Shown: piece after piece, positions 35,364 through 44,835 of the stretch
Position numbering within the stretch: position 1 is the first letter of the stretch
How the letters are laid out: each line of letters starts with the position of its first letter
Origin: Nocardioides astragali
GTDB lineage: Bacteria; Actinomycetota; Actinomycetes; Propionibacteriales; Nocardioidaceae
Reading direction: 5' to 3'
Length of the DNA: 64,000 bases
NCBI RefSeq assembly: GCF_024436375.1
Contig: NZ_JAFMZM010000003.1
Span: forward strand, 635,544-699,543
Translations under genes and position numbers: made by a program
The notes under the pieces: model-generated
The model's input: the letters and a program-made list of their open reading frames with translations, nothing else
The model's database searches: none
What the model was told of the DNA's origin: nothing

Positions 35364-36632
35364 TCAGAGCACCTCGACGTGCGGGTGACCCACGACGACG
35401 CCACGGGTGTCCAGCAGCACCTTTGCGGTGTCGGCCAAGTCGGTGAGGGCGTACGTCGCGTGCGTCTGGAGCAGCACCACGACGTCGGCGTCGCGCACGG
35501 CCTGGTCGAGGTCCGGTGCGCAGTCGAATGTCGCGTCGACCGCATGCGGGTGCCAGACCGGCACGAACGGGTCGTGGTAGGACAGGTCGGCGCCCCAGCC
35601 GAGCAGCTGCTTCGCGAGGGGGTCGGCGGGGCTCTCGCGGCAGTCCGAGATGTTCGCCTTGTAGGTGACTCCGAGCAGGAGGATCTTCGCGCCCCTCACC
35701 GCCTTGCTGCGGTCGTTGAGCAGGTCCCTGACGCGATTGGCGACGTAGAGGGGAGCGGCGGTGTTGATCTCTTCGGCTAGCTCGACCATTCGGAAGGAGT
35801 AGCCGAGCTGCGCCTTGACCCGGTGACTGAGGTAGGACGGGTCGACTGGGATGCAGTGACCCCCCACCCCGGGGCCCGGGCGGAAGGCCATGAAGCCGAA
35901 CGGCTTGCTCTCGGCGCAGTCGATGGCGTTCCACAGGTCGATGTCGAGCTCGTGGGAGAAACGCAGCATCTCGTTGACCAAGGCGATGTTCACGTGCCGG
36001 AAGGTGTTCTCGATGAGCTTCGACATCTCGGCTTCGCGCGCGCCCTTGGCCGGCACCACCGTGTCGACGAACTGCGCGTAGAAGGCGGCGGCGCGGCGAG
36101 TGCACTCGTCGGTCAGACCGCCGACGACCTTGGGCGTGTTGCGCACGTCGTACGTCTCGTTGCCGGGGTCGATGCGTTCGGGAGAGAAGGCGATGAACAC
36201 GTCGGCGCCCAACTCGAGGCCGCGCGCCGTCACCAGGGGTGCGAACACTTCCTCGGTCGTGCCCGGATACGTCGTCGACTCGAGGATCGCCAGGGTGCCC
36301 GGCGTGATGTGGGCGCCGATCGCCTCGGCGGCCCTGCGGACGGCCCCGAGGTCCGGTCCGCCCTCCTCCGCCAGAGGGGTCGGGACACAGACGAGAACGA
36401 CGTCGGCCAGGGCCACCACGGATGGGTCGGCGGTCGCCTCGAAACCGGCCTCCAAGCCGCGGCTCAGGTCGTCGTCCGAGACGTCGTCGATGTGGGACCG
36501 TCCGGCGTTGAGGCGTCCCACCGTGGCGGAGTTGTTGTCAAGGCCGTAGACCTTGAGCCCCGACTCGGCAGCCCGGAGGGCCATCGGGAGGCCGACGTAG
36601 CCCTGGCCGACGACGACGAGCGTGGTGGTCAT
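35364..36632 (-). CDS. Nucleotide-sugar dehydrogenase (WecC/WbpO/TviB family)
   Basis: Two-step NAD-dependent oxidation of a UDP-N-acetylhexosamine to the uronic acid. 422 residues: Rossmann GQGYVGLPMALRAAESG, the Lys/Asn motif SKLIENTFRHVNIALVNE, and the catalytic Cys260 in GPGVGGHCIPVDP; the third domain has GVTYKANISDCRESPA. Its start overlaps the epimerase stop (ATGA) and both are on the opposite strand to the neighbouring glycosyltransferases. With the epimerase it could form a UDP-GalNAcA route, as in WbpO/WbpP or TviB/TviC pairs. The AsnB-like protein could amidate such a uronic acid. Confidence 0.9.
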   Translation of the reverse strand: MTTTLVVVGQGYVGLPMALRAAESGLKVYGLDNNSATVGRLNAGRSHIDDVSDDDLSRGLEAGFEATADPSVVALADVVLVCVPTPLAEEGGPDLGAVRRAAEAIGAHITPGTLAILESTTYPGTTEEVFAPLVTARGLELGADVFIAFSPERIDPGNETYDVRNTPKVVGGLTDECTRRAAAFYAQFVDTVVPAKGAREAEMSKLIENTFRHVNIALVNEMLRFSHELDIDLWNAIDCAESKPFGFMAFRPGPGVGGHCIPVDPSYLSHRVKAQLGYSFRMVELAEEINTAAPLYVANRVRDLLNDRSKAVRGAKILLLGVTYKANISDCRESPADPLAKQLLGWGADLSYHDPFVPVWHPHAVDATFDCAPDLDQAVRDADVVVLLQTHATYALTDLADTAKVLLDTRGVVVGHPHVEVL

Positions 36633-37564
36633 GAGTTCTCCTTGAACCAGTCCAGCGTGCGGTGGAGGCCCTCGGTGAGCTCCACCGGGGTCACCTCGGG
36701 GAACAGCGAGCGCAAGGTGGCGTTGTCGGCCTGCGAGTGAGGGACGTCCCCGGCGCGCGCCTCGCGGTGCTGCACGTCACCGGACAACCCAGACGCGCGC
36801 TCGATGGCTCCGACCAGCTCCAGCAGCGTGGTGTTGGTGCCGAACGCGAGGTTGACGGGCTCCGGGTGGCTGACCCGGCGTTCGCAGGCGTCGAGCAGCA
36901 CTCGGCAGACGGTGCCGACATAGGTGAAGTCACGGGAGTTGGACCCGTCGCCGTTGATCCACAGGGTCTCGCCGCGCAACAGCGCGTCGATGAAGGTGGG
37001 GATGACGGCGGCGTAGACGTGACCCGCACGCTGCCGGGGCCCGAAGACGTTGAAGAAGCGGAACGCCAACGTCTCCATGCCGTACGACTGCTGGTAGGCG
37101 AGGGGGTACTGCTCGGTGGCGAGCTTGGTGACGGCGTACGGGCTGAGCGGGCGCACCCACTCTCGTTCCGACTTGGGCAGCGCGGGGTTGAGGCCGTAGA
37201 CGCTGGAGGAGGAGGCAGCCACGACGTGCCCCACTCCAGCCGCTCGTGCTGCTTCCAGGACGCTGAGCGTGCCCGTGGCGTTGGCGGCGTGGGTGGCGAA
37301 CGGGTCCTTGATGCTGCGCGGCACACTGCCCAGGGCGGCGAGGTGGACCACCGAGTCGACGCCGGACATCGCGGACGTCAGCGCGTCCACGTCCAGGATC
37401 GTGTTCTCGACGAACGTGACGTTCAGACCGTCGAGGTTGTCCGCGAAGCCGGTCGAGAGGTCATCGAAGACCGTGACCCGGTGACCGGTCGCGAGGACGA
37501 GCTCGGCGAGGTTCGAGCCGATGAAGCCGGCGCCCCCCGTGATCAGCACATGCACACGCAACAT
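36629..37564 (-). CDS. NAD-dependent sugar-nucleotide 4-epimerase (WbpP/TviC/GalE-like)
   Basis: 311-residue SDR epimerase: VLITGGAGFIGSNLAELVL at the N-terminus, VDSVVHLAALGSVPRSI, and catalytic SSSVYG with SPYAVTKLATEQY. It is shorter than the WbpP type but otherwise complete. ATG 37564 is used; GTG 37555 would give the more usual VHVLITGG start. It leads a two-gene operon with the dehydrogenase. The 188-bp gap upstream shows no clear promoter. Confidence 0.88.
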   Translation of the reverse strand: MLRVHVLITGGAGFIGSNLAELVLATGHRVTVFDDLSTGFADNLDGLNVTFVENTILDVDALTSAMSGVDSVVHLAALGSVPRSIKDPFATHAANATGTLSVLEAARAAGVGHVVAASSSSVYGLNPALPKSEREWVRPLSPYAVTKLATEQYPLAYQQSYGMETLAFRFFNVFGPRQRAGHVYAAVIPTFIDALLRGETLWINGDGSNSRDFTYVGTVCRVLLDACERRVSHPEPVNLAFGTNTTLLELVGAIERASGLSGDVQHREARAGDVPHSQADNATLRSLFPEVTPVELTEGLHRTLDWFKENS

Positions 37565-37752
37565 CCCCTACCTGACGACGCCTCCCGGACACGATGGCAG
37601 GCCTGACGATTGTAGTGACGCCGGAGACCGCCGGCGGAGTCGGGACCCGCGTGCGCTCGTACGCAGCGCTCCGATTGGGTCCTGGCCCCTCCGGCTCAGA
37701 GCGCGCAATCGAATCATCCTGACCATCAGCACCGGTTCGAGGCTGCACCCGG

Positions 37753-39030
37753 TCACGACTCTCGCGAACGTAGGTACACCGCCATGGCACCAACGCCGAG
37801 GGCCAGAACGGCGGTGCGTGCCCAAGCCACTCCGTCGACACCCATGAGGTCAGCCGCGGGGACGAACACCGCGAGGGATCCCAATGACATAGCGACGGTG
37901 AACAACAGCAGGGCCCTGAGCTTGTACCTCACCAGGAACAGCGGACGCTGATGCAGGGTGGCGAACGCGACAGCGACACCGACGACGAGAGCGATGGTGG
38001 GTCCGACGGCGCCCACGAAGTCCGAGCCCGCAAGCAGCCGGATCACAGGCGCTATGAAGGGGATGCTGAGCAGCGCGGCTCCCGCAAGTGGCAGCTCGAC
38101 CCGCCAGAACACGCGCCGGACGATGACGGCACCGCCACTCGCGTCCCCCTCGGACTGCGCGCGCGCGAGCCTGGGGTACAGGACCGCCTGGAGCGGGATC
38201 CCGACACTGGCCGCCGGGCTCGTCAGCGTCTTGGCCAGCCGGTAGTAGCCCGCGGCGCTCGGTCCGACGAGGACCCCGACCAACAGGGTGTCCAGCTGCT
38301 TGAAGGCGGAAGCTGCAAGACTGGTCAGACCTGCATAGCCGACGAAGCCGAGGATCGCGCGCCGGCGGCCGCGGAGCGCCGAGAGGGACGCCCCTCGGAT
38401 CCCTCCGCCGAGGTTCTGGCGCGAAACTCGGAGCGAGGCCGCGACGAACACCGCACACTCGATCGCGCTCACCGTCGCGAGTGTCCAGACGATCCCCGGC
38501 AGCCCGAATCCCCCGAGAGCCACGGCGCAGACGCTTGCGACGCGGATCGTCGCGACGAGAAACTGGAGGTTGCTCACGACGTCGAAGCGCTCGAACACAC
38601 CGAGGATCGCACGACTCGTGGCGACAGGCGCGGTGGCCGCCATGCCGAGCGCCACCACAGGCATGAGGACTGCGTAGTCCCTTACGTGCAGAACAGCACT
38701 GGACGGGACCGCGAGGATCGCAACGAGCAGTAGCCCTCCCGCTCCCCAAGCGGCGTCCAGCAGCATCCCACCCCGGGTGACGGCACGACATCGGTCCAGA
38801 TCGTCGACCGCCCGGAACTCCGTCATGTACCGAACCACCGCCTCGCCTGAGCGGGGGTCCAGGACGACGAAGACCAAGCTGGCGAAGGTGAACACCAGCG
38901 CGTAGACGCCGAAGAGATCGGGGCCGAGGGCTCGGGCGACGACGAGGCTCTGGACCAGACCGGCCGCCAGGGCAAAGCCCTCGGCTGACCAGAGGCGCCC
39001 CAGCTGCCCCCGCGCCCCGCTCCTTGGCAA
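37753..39030 (-). CDS. Polysaccharide flippase (Wzx-like, MOP superfamily)
   Basis: A 425-residue inner-membrane protein with about 12 membrane helices, expected to flip the lipid-linked repeat unit. Family features: SLVVARALGPDLFGVYALVFTF at helix one, KQLDTLLVGVLVGPSAAGYYRLAKTL in the middle. TTG 39030 is chosen as start because AAGGAG lies 6 nt before it and the protein then begins PRSGARGQLGRLWSAEG; a GTG at 39123 is in frame but unlike the family. It is divergent from the methyltransferase gene at 39153. Confidence 0.85.
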   Translation of the reverse strand: MPRSGARGQLGRLWSAEGFALAAGLVQSLVVARALGPDLFGVYALVFTFASLVFVVLDPRSGEAVVRYMTEFRAVDDLDRCRAVTRGGMLLDAAWGAGGLLLVAILAVPSSAVLHVRDYAVLMPVVALGMAATAPVATSRAILGVFERFDVVSNLQFLVATIRVASVCAVALGGFGLPGIVWTLATVSAIECAVFVAASLRVSRQNLGGGIRGASLSALRGRRRAILGFVGYAGLTSLAASAFKQLDTLLVGVLVGPSAAGYYRLAKTLTSPAASVGIPLQAVLYPRLARAQSEGDASGGAVIVRRVFWRVELPLAGAALLSIPFIAPVIRLLAGSDFVGAVGPTIALVVGVAVAFATLHQRPLFLVRYKLRALLLFTVAMSLGSLAVFVPAADLMGVDGVAWARTAVLALGVGAMAVYLRSRES

Positions 39031-39152
39031 CCATCGCTCCTTGTCATGGTCGGGAATTCTTCGCGGACGCCCTTGTAGAGCGCGCCGGCAACGAGCATCG
39101 CGCCTGGGACCGCCGACTTCCACGGCAGTACGCGGACAAGTACGGTGACGCC

Positions 39153-39989
39153 ATGCTATCCGCCCTTCGCAACGCGTTACGGAGCAGGCAGGGGTCCCCT
39201 CACGTGCCCGCGCACGGGTACGAGCCCCTCATCCGTGAGCGATCAGTAGCCGACTCCCTCAAGGCTGACGACATCCAGGCCCTCAACGAGCTCCTGCCCT
39301 GGGCGTGTTTCACGGTGGACGGCCAAGGACGGCGGGTGGGAAGGCCAGCCAACGCCACGAAGCGCTCGACCCCCCAGGTCATCCCCGACGAACGCATCGT
39401 CCGCCTGGACGCCGCCCTGGGACTACGGGACAAGCATGTCGTCGAGGTCGGCTGCTTCGAAGGAGTTCACACGATCGCGCTATGCGACCGCGCGGCGCGG
39501 GTCACGGCCGTCGACGCTCGCGTGGAGAACGTGGTCAAGACGTTGACGCGTACGTGGCTCTACGGCCACCGCCCCGAGCTGGCGGTCCAAGACGTGGAGG
39601 ACGCGTCCGCGACCGACATCTACGAGTGCGACGTACTTCATCACAATGGCGTTCTCTACCACCTGCAGGACCCGGTGGGGCACCTCAGGCGCGCCCTCGC
39701 CAGGGTGCGGTCCGGAATGCTCCTGGACACCCACATCAGCCGCGAGCACGAGGCCACCTCCCAGTATCAGGTGGACGGTCAGTCCTTTCGGGTCAGGGAG
39801 GTCAAGGAATATCCGCGCAGCCCTTTCGCTGGGGTGTACCCGAGCGCGCGCTGGCTGCTCCTCGATGACCTGCGTGACGAGGTGCGCCGCGCAGGATTCG
39901 AAGACGTCGCGGTCGAAGAGGTGCGTGAAGAGCGGAACGGCCTCCGAGTTCTCCTCATCGCCCGCCGCGGCGAGGACCAGACGGAGTGA
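39153..39989 (+). CDS. Class I SAM-dependent methyltransferase
   Basis: 278 residues with motif I VVEVGCFEGVHTIALCD and the acidic motif II VTAVDARVENV. The post-motif region DVLHHNGVLYHLQDPVGHLRRAL resembles methyltransferases of the tRNA-uridine/DUF1698 type, but in this locus a sugar O- or N-methyltransferase is more likely. ATG 39153 is the first start giving a normal N-terminus. Its stop overlaps the HAD gene start (GTGA), so it belongs to the Kdo-pathway operon. Confidence 0.82.
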   Translation: MLSALRNALRSRQGSPHVPAHGYEPLIRERSVADSLKADDIQALNELLPWACFTVDGQGRRVGRPANATKRSTPQVIPDERIVRLDAALGLRDKHVVEVGCFEGVHTIALCDRAARVTAVDARVENVVKTLTRTWLYGHRPELAVQDVEDASATDIYECDVLHHNGVLYHLQDPVGHLRRALARVRSGMLLDTHISREHEATSQYQVDGQSFRVREVKEYPRSPFAGVYPSARWLLLDDLRDEVRRAGFEDVAVEEVREERNGLRVLLIARRGEDQTE

Positions 39990-40717
39990 CCGGACGGACG
40001 CTTCGTGCGGTCACGTTCGACTATTGGCGCACGCTGGTGTGGGAGCCTCCAGGCGAGCTGGAGCGGCTTCGGGTCGAGCACTTCGCGCCGCTCCTCGTTC
40101 GCGCCGGCCTCGCGGTGAGCGACGAACAGCTGCGTGCAGCACACGCCGCCGCCTTCGCGCGCGCGAGCGCCAGCTGGCGGGCGAACGTCCAGTACCGCGT
40201 CGAGCACGCCGCTGACGACATCCTGGACCACCTGGGCGCCGATGTGGACGCGCACGTGCGGGGAGAGCTCGCTCAGGCCTTCTCCGACGCAGGACGCCAG
40301 ACTCCGCTGCAGCTGGCTCCCGGGATCGAGGATGCACTCGTCAGCATCCGTTCGAAGGGGCTGCGGGTCGGCATCGTCTGCGATGTCGGCCTGACACCGT
40401 CACCGGTTCTTCGCGAGCACCTGGAACGTCACGGCTTGCTCGAGCTCTTCGACCACTGGAGCTTCAGCGACGAGACAGGCGACTACAAGCCCGCGACGGC
40501 TCCTTTCGTCCATGCCTGCCGAGGACTGCACGTCTCGGCCGAGCATGTCGCGCATGTGGGGGATCAGCGTCGCACCGACATCGTGGGCGCCATGAAAGCG
40601 GGGATCGTCGCAGTTCGCTACGCCGGTGTCTTCGATGATCTCGACTCCTCATTTCCGTCGGGCGACGTGGTCATCGAGCACCACGATGCGCTCATGGGTG
40701 CGCTGGGGATCGCGTGA
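39986..40717 (+). CDS. HAD-superfamily phosphatase, candidate Kdo-8-phosphate phosphatase
   Basis: 243 residues. HAD motif I is FDYWRTLVW (nucleophile Asp; the second Asp of DxD is Trp, as in many HAD relatives), motif II IVCDVGLTPS, motif III Lys in TGDYKPATAPF, motif IV HVGDQRRTDIVGA. A large helical cap lies between motifs I and II. It is not the small capless KdsC. It is placed directly before the Kdo isomerase, synthetase and synthase genes and no other phosphatase is in the operon, so dephosphorylation of Kdo-8-P is a good guess by position only. GTG 39986 overlaps the previous stop. Confidence 0.75.
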   Translation: MTGRTLRAVTFDYWRTLVWEPPGELERLRVEHFAPLLVRAGLAVSDEQLRAAHAAAFARASASWRANVQYRVEHAADDILDHLGADVDAHVRGELAQAFSDAGRQTPLQLAPGIEDALVSIRSKGLRVGIVCDVGLTPSPVLREHLERHGLLELFDHWSFSDETGDYKPATAPFVHACRGLHVSAEHVAHVGDQRRTDIVGAMKAGIVAVRYAGVFDDLDSSFPSGDVVIEHHDALMGALGIA

Positions 40718-40728
40718 CCGCGCCTAGG

Positions 40729-40734
40729 TATAGT
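40729..40734 (+). promoter_or_regulatory. Candidate -10 element (TATAGT) for the Kdo genes
   Basis: TATAGT ends 7 nt before ATG 40742 and no ribosome-binding site is visible, which predicts a leaderless mRNA starting at the isomerase gene. It would provide a second start within the operon. Confidence 0.5.
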
Positions 40735-40741
40735 GCGCCCC

Positions 40742-41704
40742 ATGGTTGATCCGGCAGCACGCGTGCTGCGCATCGAGGCAGAGGCACTCACTGCAGCGGC
40801 GGACCGCCTCGATGAGGCCACCTACGCCGACGCCGTGAAGTCGATGGCCGATACGGACGGCCCCATCCTCACGACGGGGGTCGGCACATCAGGCGTCGTC
40901 GCCCGAAAGCTCGCCGCGACCCTGACGAGCACGGGAAGCCGTGCCGTCTTCCTGCACCCTTCGGACGCCTTGCACGGGCAGCTCGGCCTCCTCCGAGAGC
41001 GCGACGTCGTGGTTGCGATCAGCAACAGCGGAGAGACGGAGGAGATTCTCGCGGCGCTCCCTTACCTCCGGTCGCGGAACGCACAGATCATCGCGATCGT
41101 CGGCACTGCGGACTCCACCCTGGGACGCAGCGCGGCCGTGGTTCTCGACGCGTTTGCCGAGGTGGAGGCGTGTCCTCTCAATCTCGCGCCGACGTCGAGC
41201 ACGACCCTCGCGCTGGCGGTCGGCGATGCCCTGGCGGTGAGCCTGATGGCCTACAAGGACATCACCGCAGAGAACTTCGCGCTGAACCACCCGTCTGGCC
41301 GCCTCGGCCGACGGCTGACGCTCTCTGTGGCCGACTTGATGCAACCGGTGGCAGCGATCGGCAGCGTTGCAACGAGCACCTCCCTGCTTGAGGTCCTCGC
41401 GTGCATCACTTCCGGCGGCGTAGGAGCCGCTGTCGTCGTGGATGGCGACCGTCTGGCGGGCCTGATCACCGACGGGGACGTGCGCCGGTGCCTCGGTCGC
41501 TTGGACGACACCTCGATCTCGTCAGTGACCGCCGCCGACGTGATGACCAGGGACCCCGAGGTCGTCGGCGCGGAGACCGCGGCCTATGACGCGCTGCTCA
41601 CCATGGAACAGCGCGAGTCACAGATCTCTGTGTTGCCCGTCGTGGATGGGTCGAGAGTGGTGGGTATCGTGCGCCTCCACGACCTCATCCGGAGCGGGCT
41701 GTAA
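40742..41704 (+). CDS. kdsD: Arabinose-5-phosphate isomerase, KpsF/KdsD family
   Basis: Interconverts ribulose-5-phosphate and arabinose-5-phosphate, the entry step to Kdo. 320 residues. SIS domain (about residues 30-180) with TTGVGTSGVVARKLAATL, FLHPSDALHGQLG and AISNSGETEEIL; the linker HPSGRLGRRLTLSVADLM is the KpsF/GutQ hallmark; two CBS domains follow (about 205-320), ending VLPVVDGSRVVGIVRLHDLIR. kdsB follows with a 1-nt overlap. KpsF is the name used in group 2 capsule loci of Gram-negatives. Confidence 0.9.
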   Translation: MVDPAARVLRIEAEALTAAADRLDEATYADAVKSMADTDGPILTTGVGTSGVVARKLAATLTSTGSRAVFLHPSDALHGQLGLLRERDVVVAISNSGETEEILAALPYLRSRNAQIIAIVGTADSTLGRSAAVVLDAFAEVEACPLNLAPTSSTTLALAVGDALAVSLMAYKDITAENFALNHPSGRLGRRLTLSVADLMQPVAAIGSVATSTSLLEVLACITSGGVGAAVVVDGDRLAGLITDGDVRRCLGRLDDTSISSVTAADVMTRDPEVVGAETAAYDALLTMEQRESQISVLPVVDGSRVVGIVRLHDLIRSGL

Positions 41705-42456
41705 TGGCGGGTGCAGTCCGCGCGCTGGCCGTGATCCCAGCTCGCATGGCCAGCACGCGCCTACCGGGCAAGCCCCTGCTCCTGATCGAAGGACGCACGA
41801 TCGTCCAGTGGGTCCACGACGCCACGGCGAGCAGCGGCGTCTTCGACCGCGTGGTCGTCGCCACCGATGACGAGCGCATCGCCGAGGCGGTCGACGCGTT
41901 CGGTGGGGAGTCGCTGATGACCTCGTCGGACGTCACGACGGGGAGTGAGCGGGTCGCCGAGGCGGCGGCCGCGATAGGCGATCGCTTCGATGTCGTGGCC
42001 AATGTGCAGGGCGACCAGCCGTTCGTCTCAGCGGGGGACCTGCGCGCACTGATCGCCCCGTTCACAGCGGATCCCCAACCCGAGATGACCACTCTGGCCG
42101 CACCCCTCGACGCCTCGTTGGCAGACGATCCGAGTGCCGTCAAGGTCGTGACCGACCTCCAGGGACGAGCGCTGTACTTCTCCCGCAGTCGGATCCCCGC
42201 CCAGCATCCCGGGTCGCCGGAGCTGGTCCCCCTGCGGCACCATCTCGGGCTCTACGCGTTCCGCTGGGACTTCCTGCCCGTGTTCGCAACCCTGCCCCCC
42301 ACGCCCCTGGAACAGATGGAACAGCTCGAGCAGCTGCGCGCTCTCGAGCATGGCTATGCGGTCCATGTGGGAGCCGCGGAGAAGAGCACGATCGAGGTCA
42401 ACACGGCCGACGACTACGAGCGCGCAGTTGCTGCTAGCCGAAGGAGCTTCCCATGA
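41704..42456 (+). CDS. kdsB: 3-deoxy-manno-octulosonate cytidylyltransferase (CMP-Kdo synthetase)
   Basis: Activates Kdo with CTP to CMP-Kdo. 250 residues, single domain. KdsB landmarks: [19 protein letters not shown] (nucleotide loop), [24 protein letters not shown] (GDEP in most relatives), [25 protein letters not shown] and [18 protein letters not shown]. All line up with the KdsB/KpsU family rather than with NeuA-type sialic acid synthetases. Its stop overlaps the kdsA start by 4 nt (ATGA). Confidence 0.93.
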   Translation: MAGAVRALAVIPARMASTRLPGKPLLLIEGRTIVQWVHDATASSGVFDRVVVATDDERIAEAVDAFGGESLMTSSDVTTGSERVAEAAAAIGDRFDVVANVQGDQPFVSAGDLRALIAPFTADPQPEMTTLAAPLDASLADDPSAVKVVTDLQGRALYFSRSRIPAQHPGSPELVPLRHHLGLYAFRWDFLPVFATLPPTPLEQMEQLEQLRALEHGYAVHVGAAEKSTIEVNTADDYERAVAASRRSFP

Positions 42457-43307
42457 GCGCCGTCCAGGTCGCCCCCGGTCTCACCATCGGCGGCGGCGCT
42501 CCGCTTGCTCTGCTGGGGGGACCGTGCTCGATCGAGTCCCCCGAGATGACGCTGCGCACAGGTGAAGCCATCAAGGCCGTCACAGACCGTCTGGGCGTGC
42601 CCTACGTGTTCAAGGCGTCCTTCGACAAGGCCAACCGCAGCTCCGTCACCTCCTATCGAGGCATGGGGGTGGAGGAGGGCATCCGGATCCTGGAGAAGGT
42701 CAAGAACGAGCTCGGCGTTCCCGTGGTCACGGACATCCACGAGTCCTGGCAGGCAGAGCCGGTGGCCGAGGTGGCCGACATCCTTCAGATTCCCGCGTTC
42801 CTGTGTCGGCAGACGGACCTCCTCGTGGCTGCCGCGCGGACCGGTCGCGTGGTGAACGTGAAGAAGGGCCAGTTCATGAGCCCGCCGGAGATGTCCAACG
42901 TCCTGGCCAAGCTCCAGGAGTCCGAGGCCGCCGGCGTCATGCTGACCGAGCGGGGGTCGTCGTTCGGGTACAACAATCTCGTCGTCGACTTCCGAGGACT
43001 TGCACAGATGCAGGCCATGGACGTGCCCGTGGTGATGGACGCGACCCACAGCGTGCAGATGCCCGGCGCGCTCGGCGCCTCGTCGGGCGGACAACGCGAG
43101 TATGTTCCCGTCCTCGCTCGTGCTGCGGTGGCAGTCGGTGTCGACGCCCTCTTCATGGAGATCCATCCCGACCCGGATCGCGCCCTCAGCGACGGCCCGA
43201 ACATGGTTCCGGTCCAGCATCTCGAGCAGCTTCTGATCGAGTTGTTGATGCTGGACCAGGTACGTCGCAATTCGAGTCGAGTCGACCTAGGAGCGACCAA
43301 TGATTGA
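42453..43307 (+). CDS. kdsA: 3-deoxy-8-phosphooctulonate synthase (Kdo-8-P synthase)
   Basis: Condenses arabinose-5-phosphate with phosphoenolpyruvate to Kdo-8-phosphate. 284 residues, TIM barrel. Landmarks in order: [87 protein letters not shown] and [15 protein letters not shown]. Cys25 in GGPC marks the metal-dependent class (Asn in E. coli-type metal-free enzymes); His in DATHS and the Glu/Asp of FMEIHPDPD are the other expected ligands. The next gene starts 8 nt before its end. Confidence 0.95.
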   Translation: MSAVQVAPGLTIGGGAPLALLGGPCSIESPEMTLRTGEAIKAVTDRLGVPYVFKASFDKANRSSVTSYRGMGVEEGIRILEKVKNELGVPVVTDIHESWQAEPVAEVADILQIPAFLCRQTDLLVAAARTGRVVNVKKGQFMSPPEMSNVLAKLQESEAAGVMLTERGSSFGYNNLVVDFRGLAQMQAMDVPVVMDATHSVQMPGALGASSGGQREYVPVLARAAVAVGVDALFMEIHPDPDRALSDGPNMVPVQHLEQLLIELLMLDQVRRNSSRVDLGATND

Positions 43308-44835
43308 GTTCGAGACATGGGCGGCTTCGAGGCCGTTCGGTGATCAGCGCGAGTTCCTCGTGTTGGGCAAGGGCCCGACCTACGCACGCAAGGACGAGTT
43401 CGACCTCAGTGGCTACGTCACCATGTCGTTGAACCACGTGGTCACCCAGCAACCGGTCGACATCGCTCACATGATCGACTTTGACGTCGCGGAGCAGTGC
43501 GCCGAGAGCATCGCCGCCAATGCGCGCTGGTTGCTCATGCCGCGCCATCCCCACCTCGGCTTCAGCCGGGCCCGGCTGTCACTCGACGAGCTCATCCGCT
43601 ACGTGCCGGCTCTCGCTGAGCTTGATGCGGCGGGTCGGATCGTGTGCTACGACCTGCACTCGAAACCAGCGGGGCGCAAGGGCGGCGTGACCGTGACAGC
43701 GCAGTACTTCAGCTCCGAGGCGGCGGTGGACCTCGCCGGACACCTGGGGGCGAGTCGAGTTGCCACCTTGGGAGTTGATGGCGGCACGCAGTACGCCGGC
43801 CACTTCTCTTCGCTGGACGGCACGACGCGACTGGCCAACGGGCAGCCGAGTTTCTCGCTCCAGTTCGAGGGGATCTCCCGGATCGCGCGCCAGCACGGGA
43901 TCCAGGTCGACGCGCTGGTCCCCCCGTTGAAGGTCTTCGTCGGTGTGCAGGAACGCGAGCTGATCGCGGCACGAGTGCTCGCCTTCACCATCAATGAGCA
44001 CGCGAGCCAGCCGGTGCAGGTCGAGCACCTGCAACCGGTGGATCGTGTGCCGGTCGATCCGCGCAACAGACAGCGGACACCGTTCTCATTCAGCCGTTTC
44101 CTCATCCCCGAGCTGATGGGGTACCAGGGTCGTGCCCTCTACGTCGACTCGGACATGCAGGTGTTCGACGACATCACCAAGTTGTGGGACATTCCGTTCG
44201 ACGGCGCAAAGGTGCTGTGCACGAATCAGACCTTTATCCCCCCGCAGTGGGTCGGGAGTCCCAGCTTCCACCCGGGGCTGCAGATGAGCGTCATGATGCT
44301 CGACTGCGGAGGTCTCAAGTGGGACATCAACGAGATCATCGATCGTCTCGACGCGGGCGCGCTCACCTACGAAGACCTGTTGTTCAAGATGGCAGTCGTG
44401 CCTTCCGACGAAGTCCGCGACGGTCTCCCCGAGGGATGGAACCACCTTGAGCACTACATTCCCGGTGAGACCAAGCTGATCCACTACACGGCGGTACCGA
44501 CGCAACCGTGGAAGAGCGAAGACAATCCCAACGGTCGGCTCTGGGAGGACGCTTTCGTACGGGCCTGCAAGGCCGGGTACGTCGACGCCGACCTCGTCGA
44601 GCGCCACATCAAGGCGGGACACGTTCGGCGATCCCTGCGGTCTCTCGTCCCTGCCACGGAGCAGCCGACCCAGGTCTTCTCCAGTGCCCTCCAGGCTGAG
44701 CTGGCCGCAACCCAACGAGAGCTCGACCGACGTGACAGGCTGCGCCCCAAGCGCGTCATCTCCGCCGGCGCCAGGCGCGTGAACCGGCTCGCTGCGAAGC
44801 AGGGAGCACGGGCTCTTAGTCGATTACGACGATGA
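43300..44835 (+). CDS. Two-domain glycosyltransferase: GT42/DUF115-like N-terminus + GT8-like C-terminus
   Basis: 511 residues. The N-terminal ~200 have a Rossmann-like start [20 protein letters not shown], then [20 protein letters not shown] and a later [16 protein letters not shown]. This layout recalls sialyltransferase-like (GT42) and DUF115 proteins that use CMP-sugars. The C-terminal ~230 residues are GT8-like with the DxD D283-S-D285 in [24 protein letters not shown] [12 protein letters not shown], and [11 protein letters not shown]. An Arg/Lys-rich tail ends the protein and may bind the membrane. As the first gene after kdsA it is the best candidate to transfer the CMP-activated ulosonic acid, but this is unproven. 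Confidence 0.7.
   Translation: MIEFETWAASRPFGDQREFLVLGKGPTYARKDEFDLSGYVTMSLNHVVTQQPVDIAHMIDFDVAEQCAESIAANARWLLMPRHPHLGFSRARLSLDELIRYVPALAELDAAGRIVCYDLHSKPAGRKGGVTVTAQYFSSEAAVDLAGHLGASRVATLGVDGGTQYAGHFSSLDGTTRLANGQPSFSLQFEGISRIARQHGIQVDALVPPLKVFVGVQERELIAARVLAFTINEHASQPVQVEHLQPVDRVPVDPRNRQRTPFSFSRFLIPELMGYQGRALYVDSDMQVFDDITKLWDIPFDGAKVLCTNQTFIPPQWVGSPSFHPGLQMSVMMLDCGGLKWDINEIIDRLDAGALTYEDLLFKMAVVPSDEVRDGLPEGWNHLEHYIPGETKLIHYTAVPTQPWKSEDNPNGRLWEDAFVRACKAGYVDADLVERHIKAGHVRRSLRSLVPATEQPTQVFSSALQAELAATQRELDRRDRLRPKRVISAGARRVNRLAAKQGARALSRLRR

Noticed and set aside
39986..43307. Evidence for a Gram-negative host with LPS
   Set aside because: All other genes, gene order (sigK/rskA, MprAB-like, HelR, UdgX remnant), leaderless promoters and base composition are actinobacterial.
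41704..43307. NeuA/NeuB-type sialic acid genes instead of kdsB/kdsA
   Set aside because: KdsA motifs ([32 protein letters not shown]) and KdsB motifs differ from NeuB/NeuA; the KpsF isomerase also fits Kdo.
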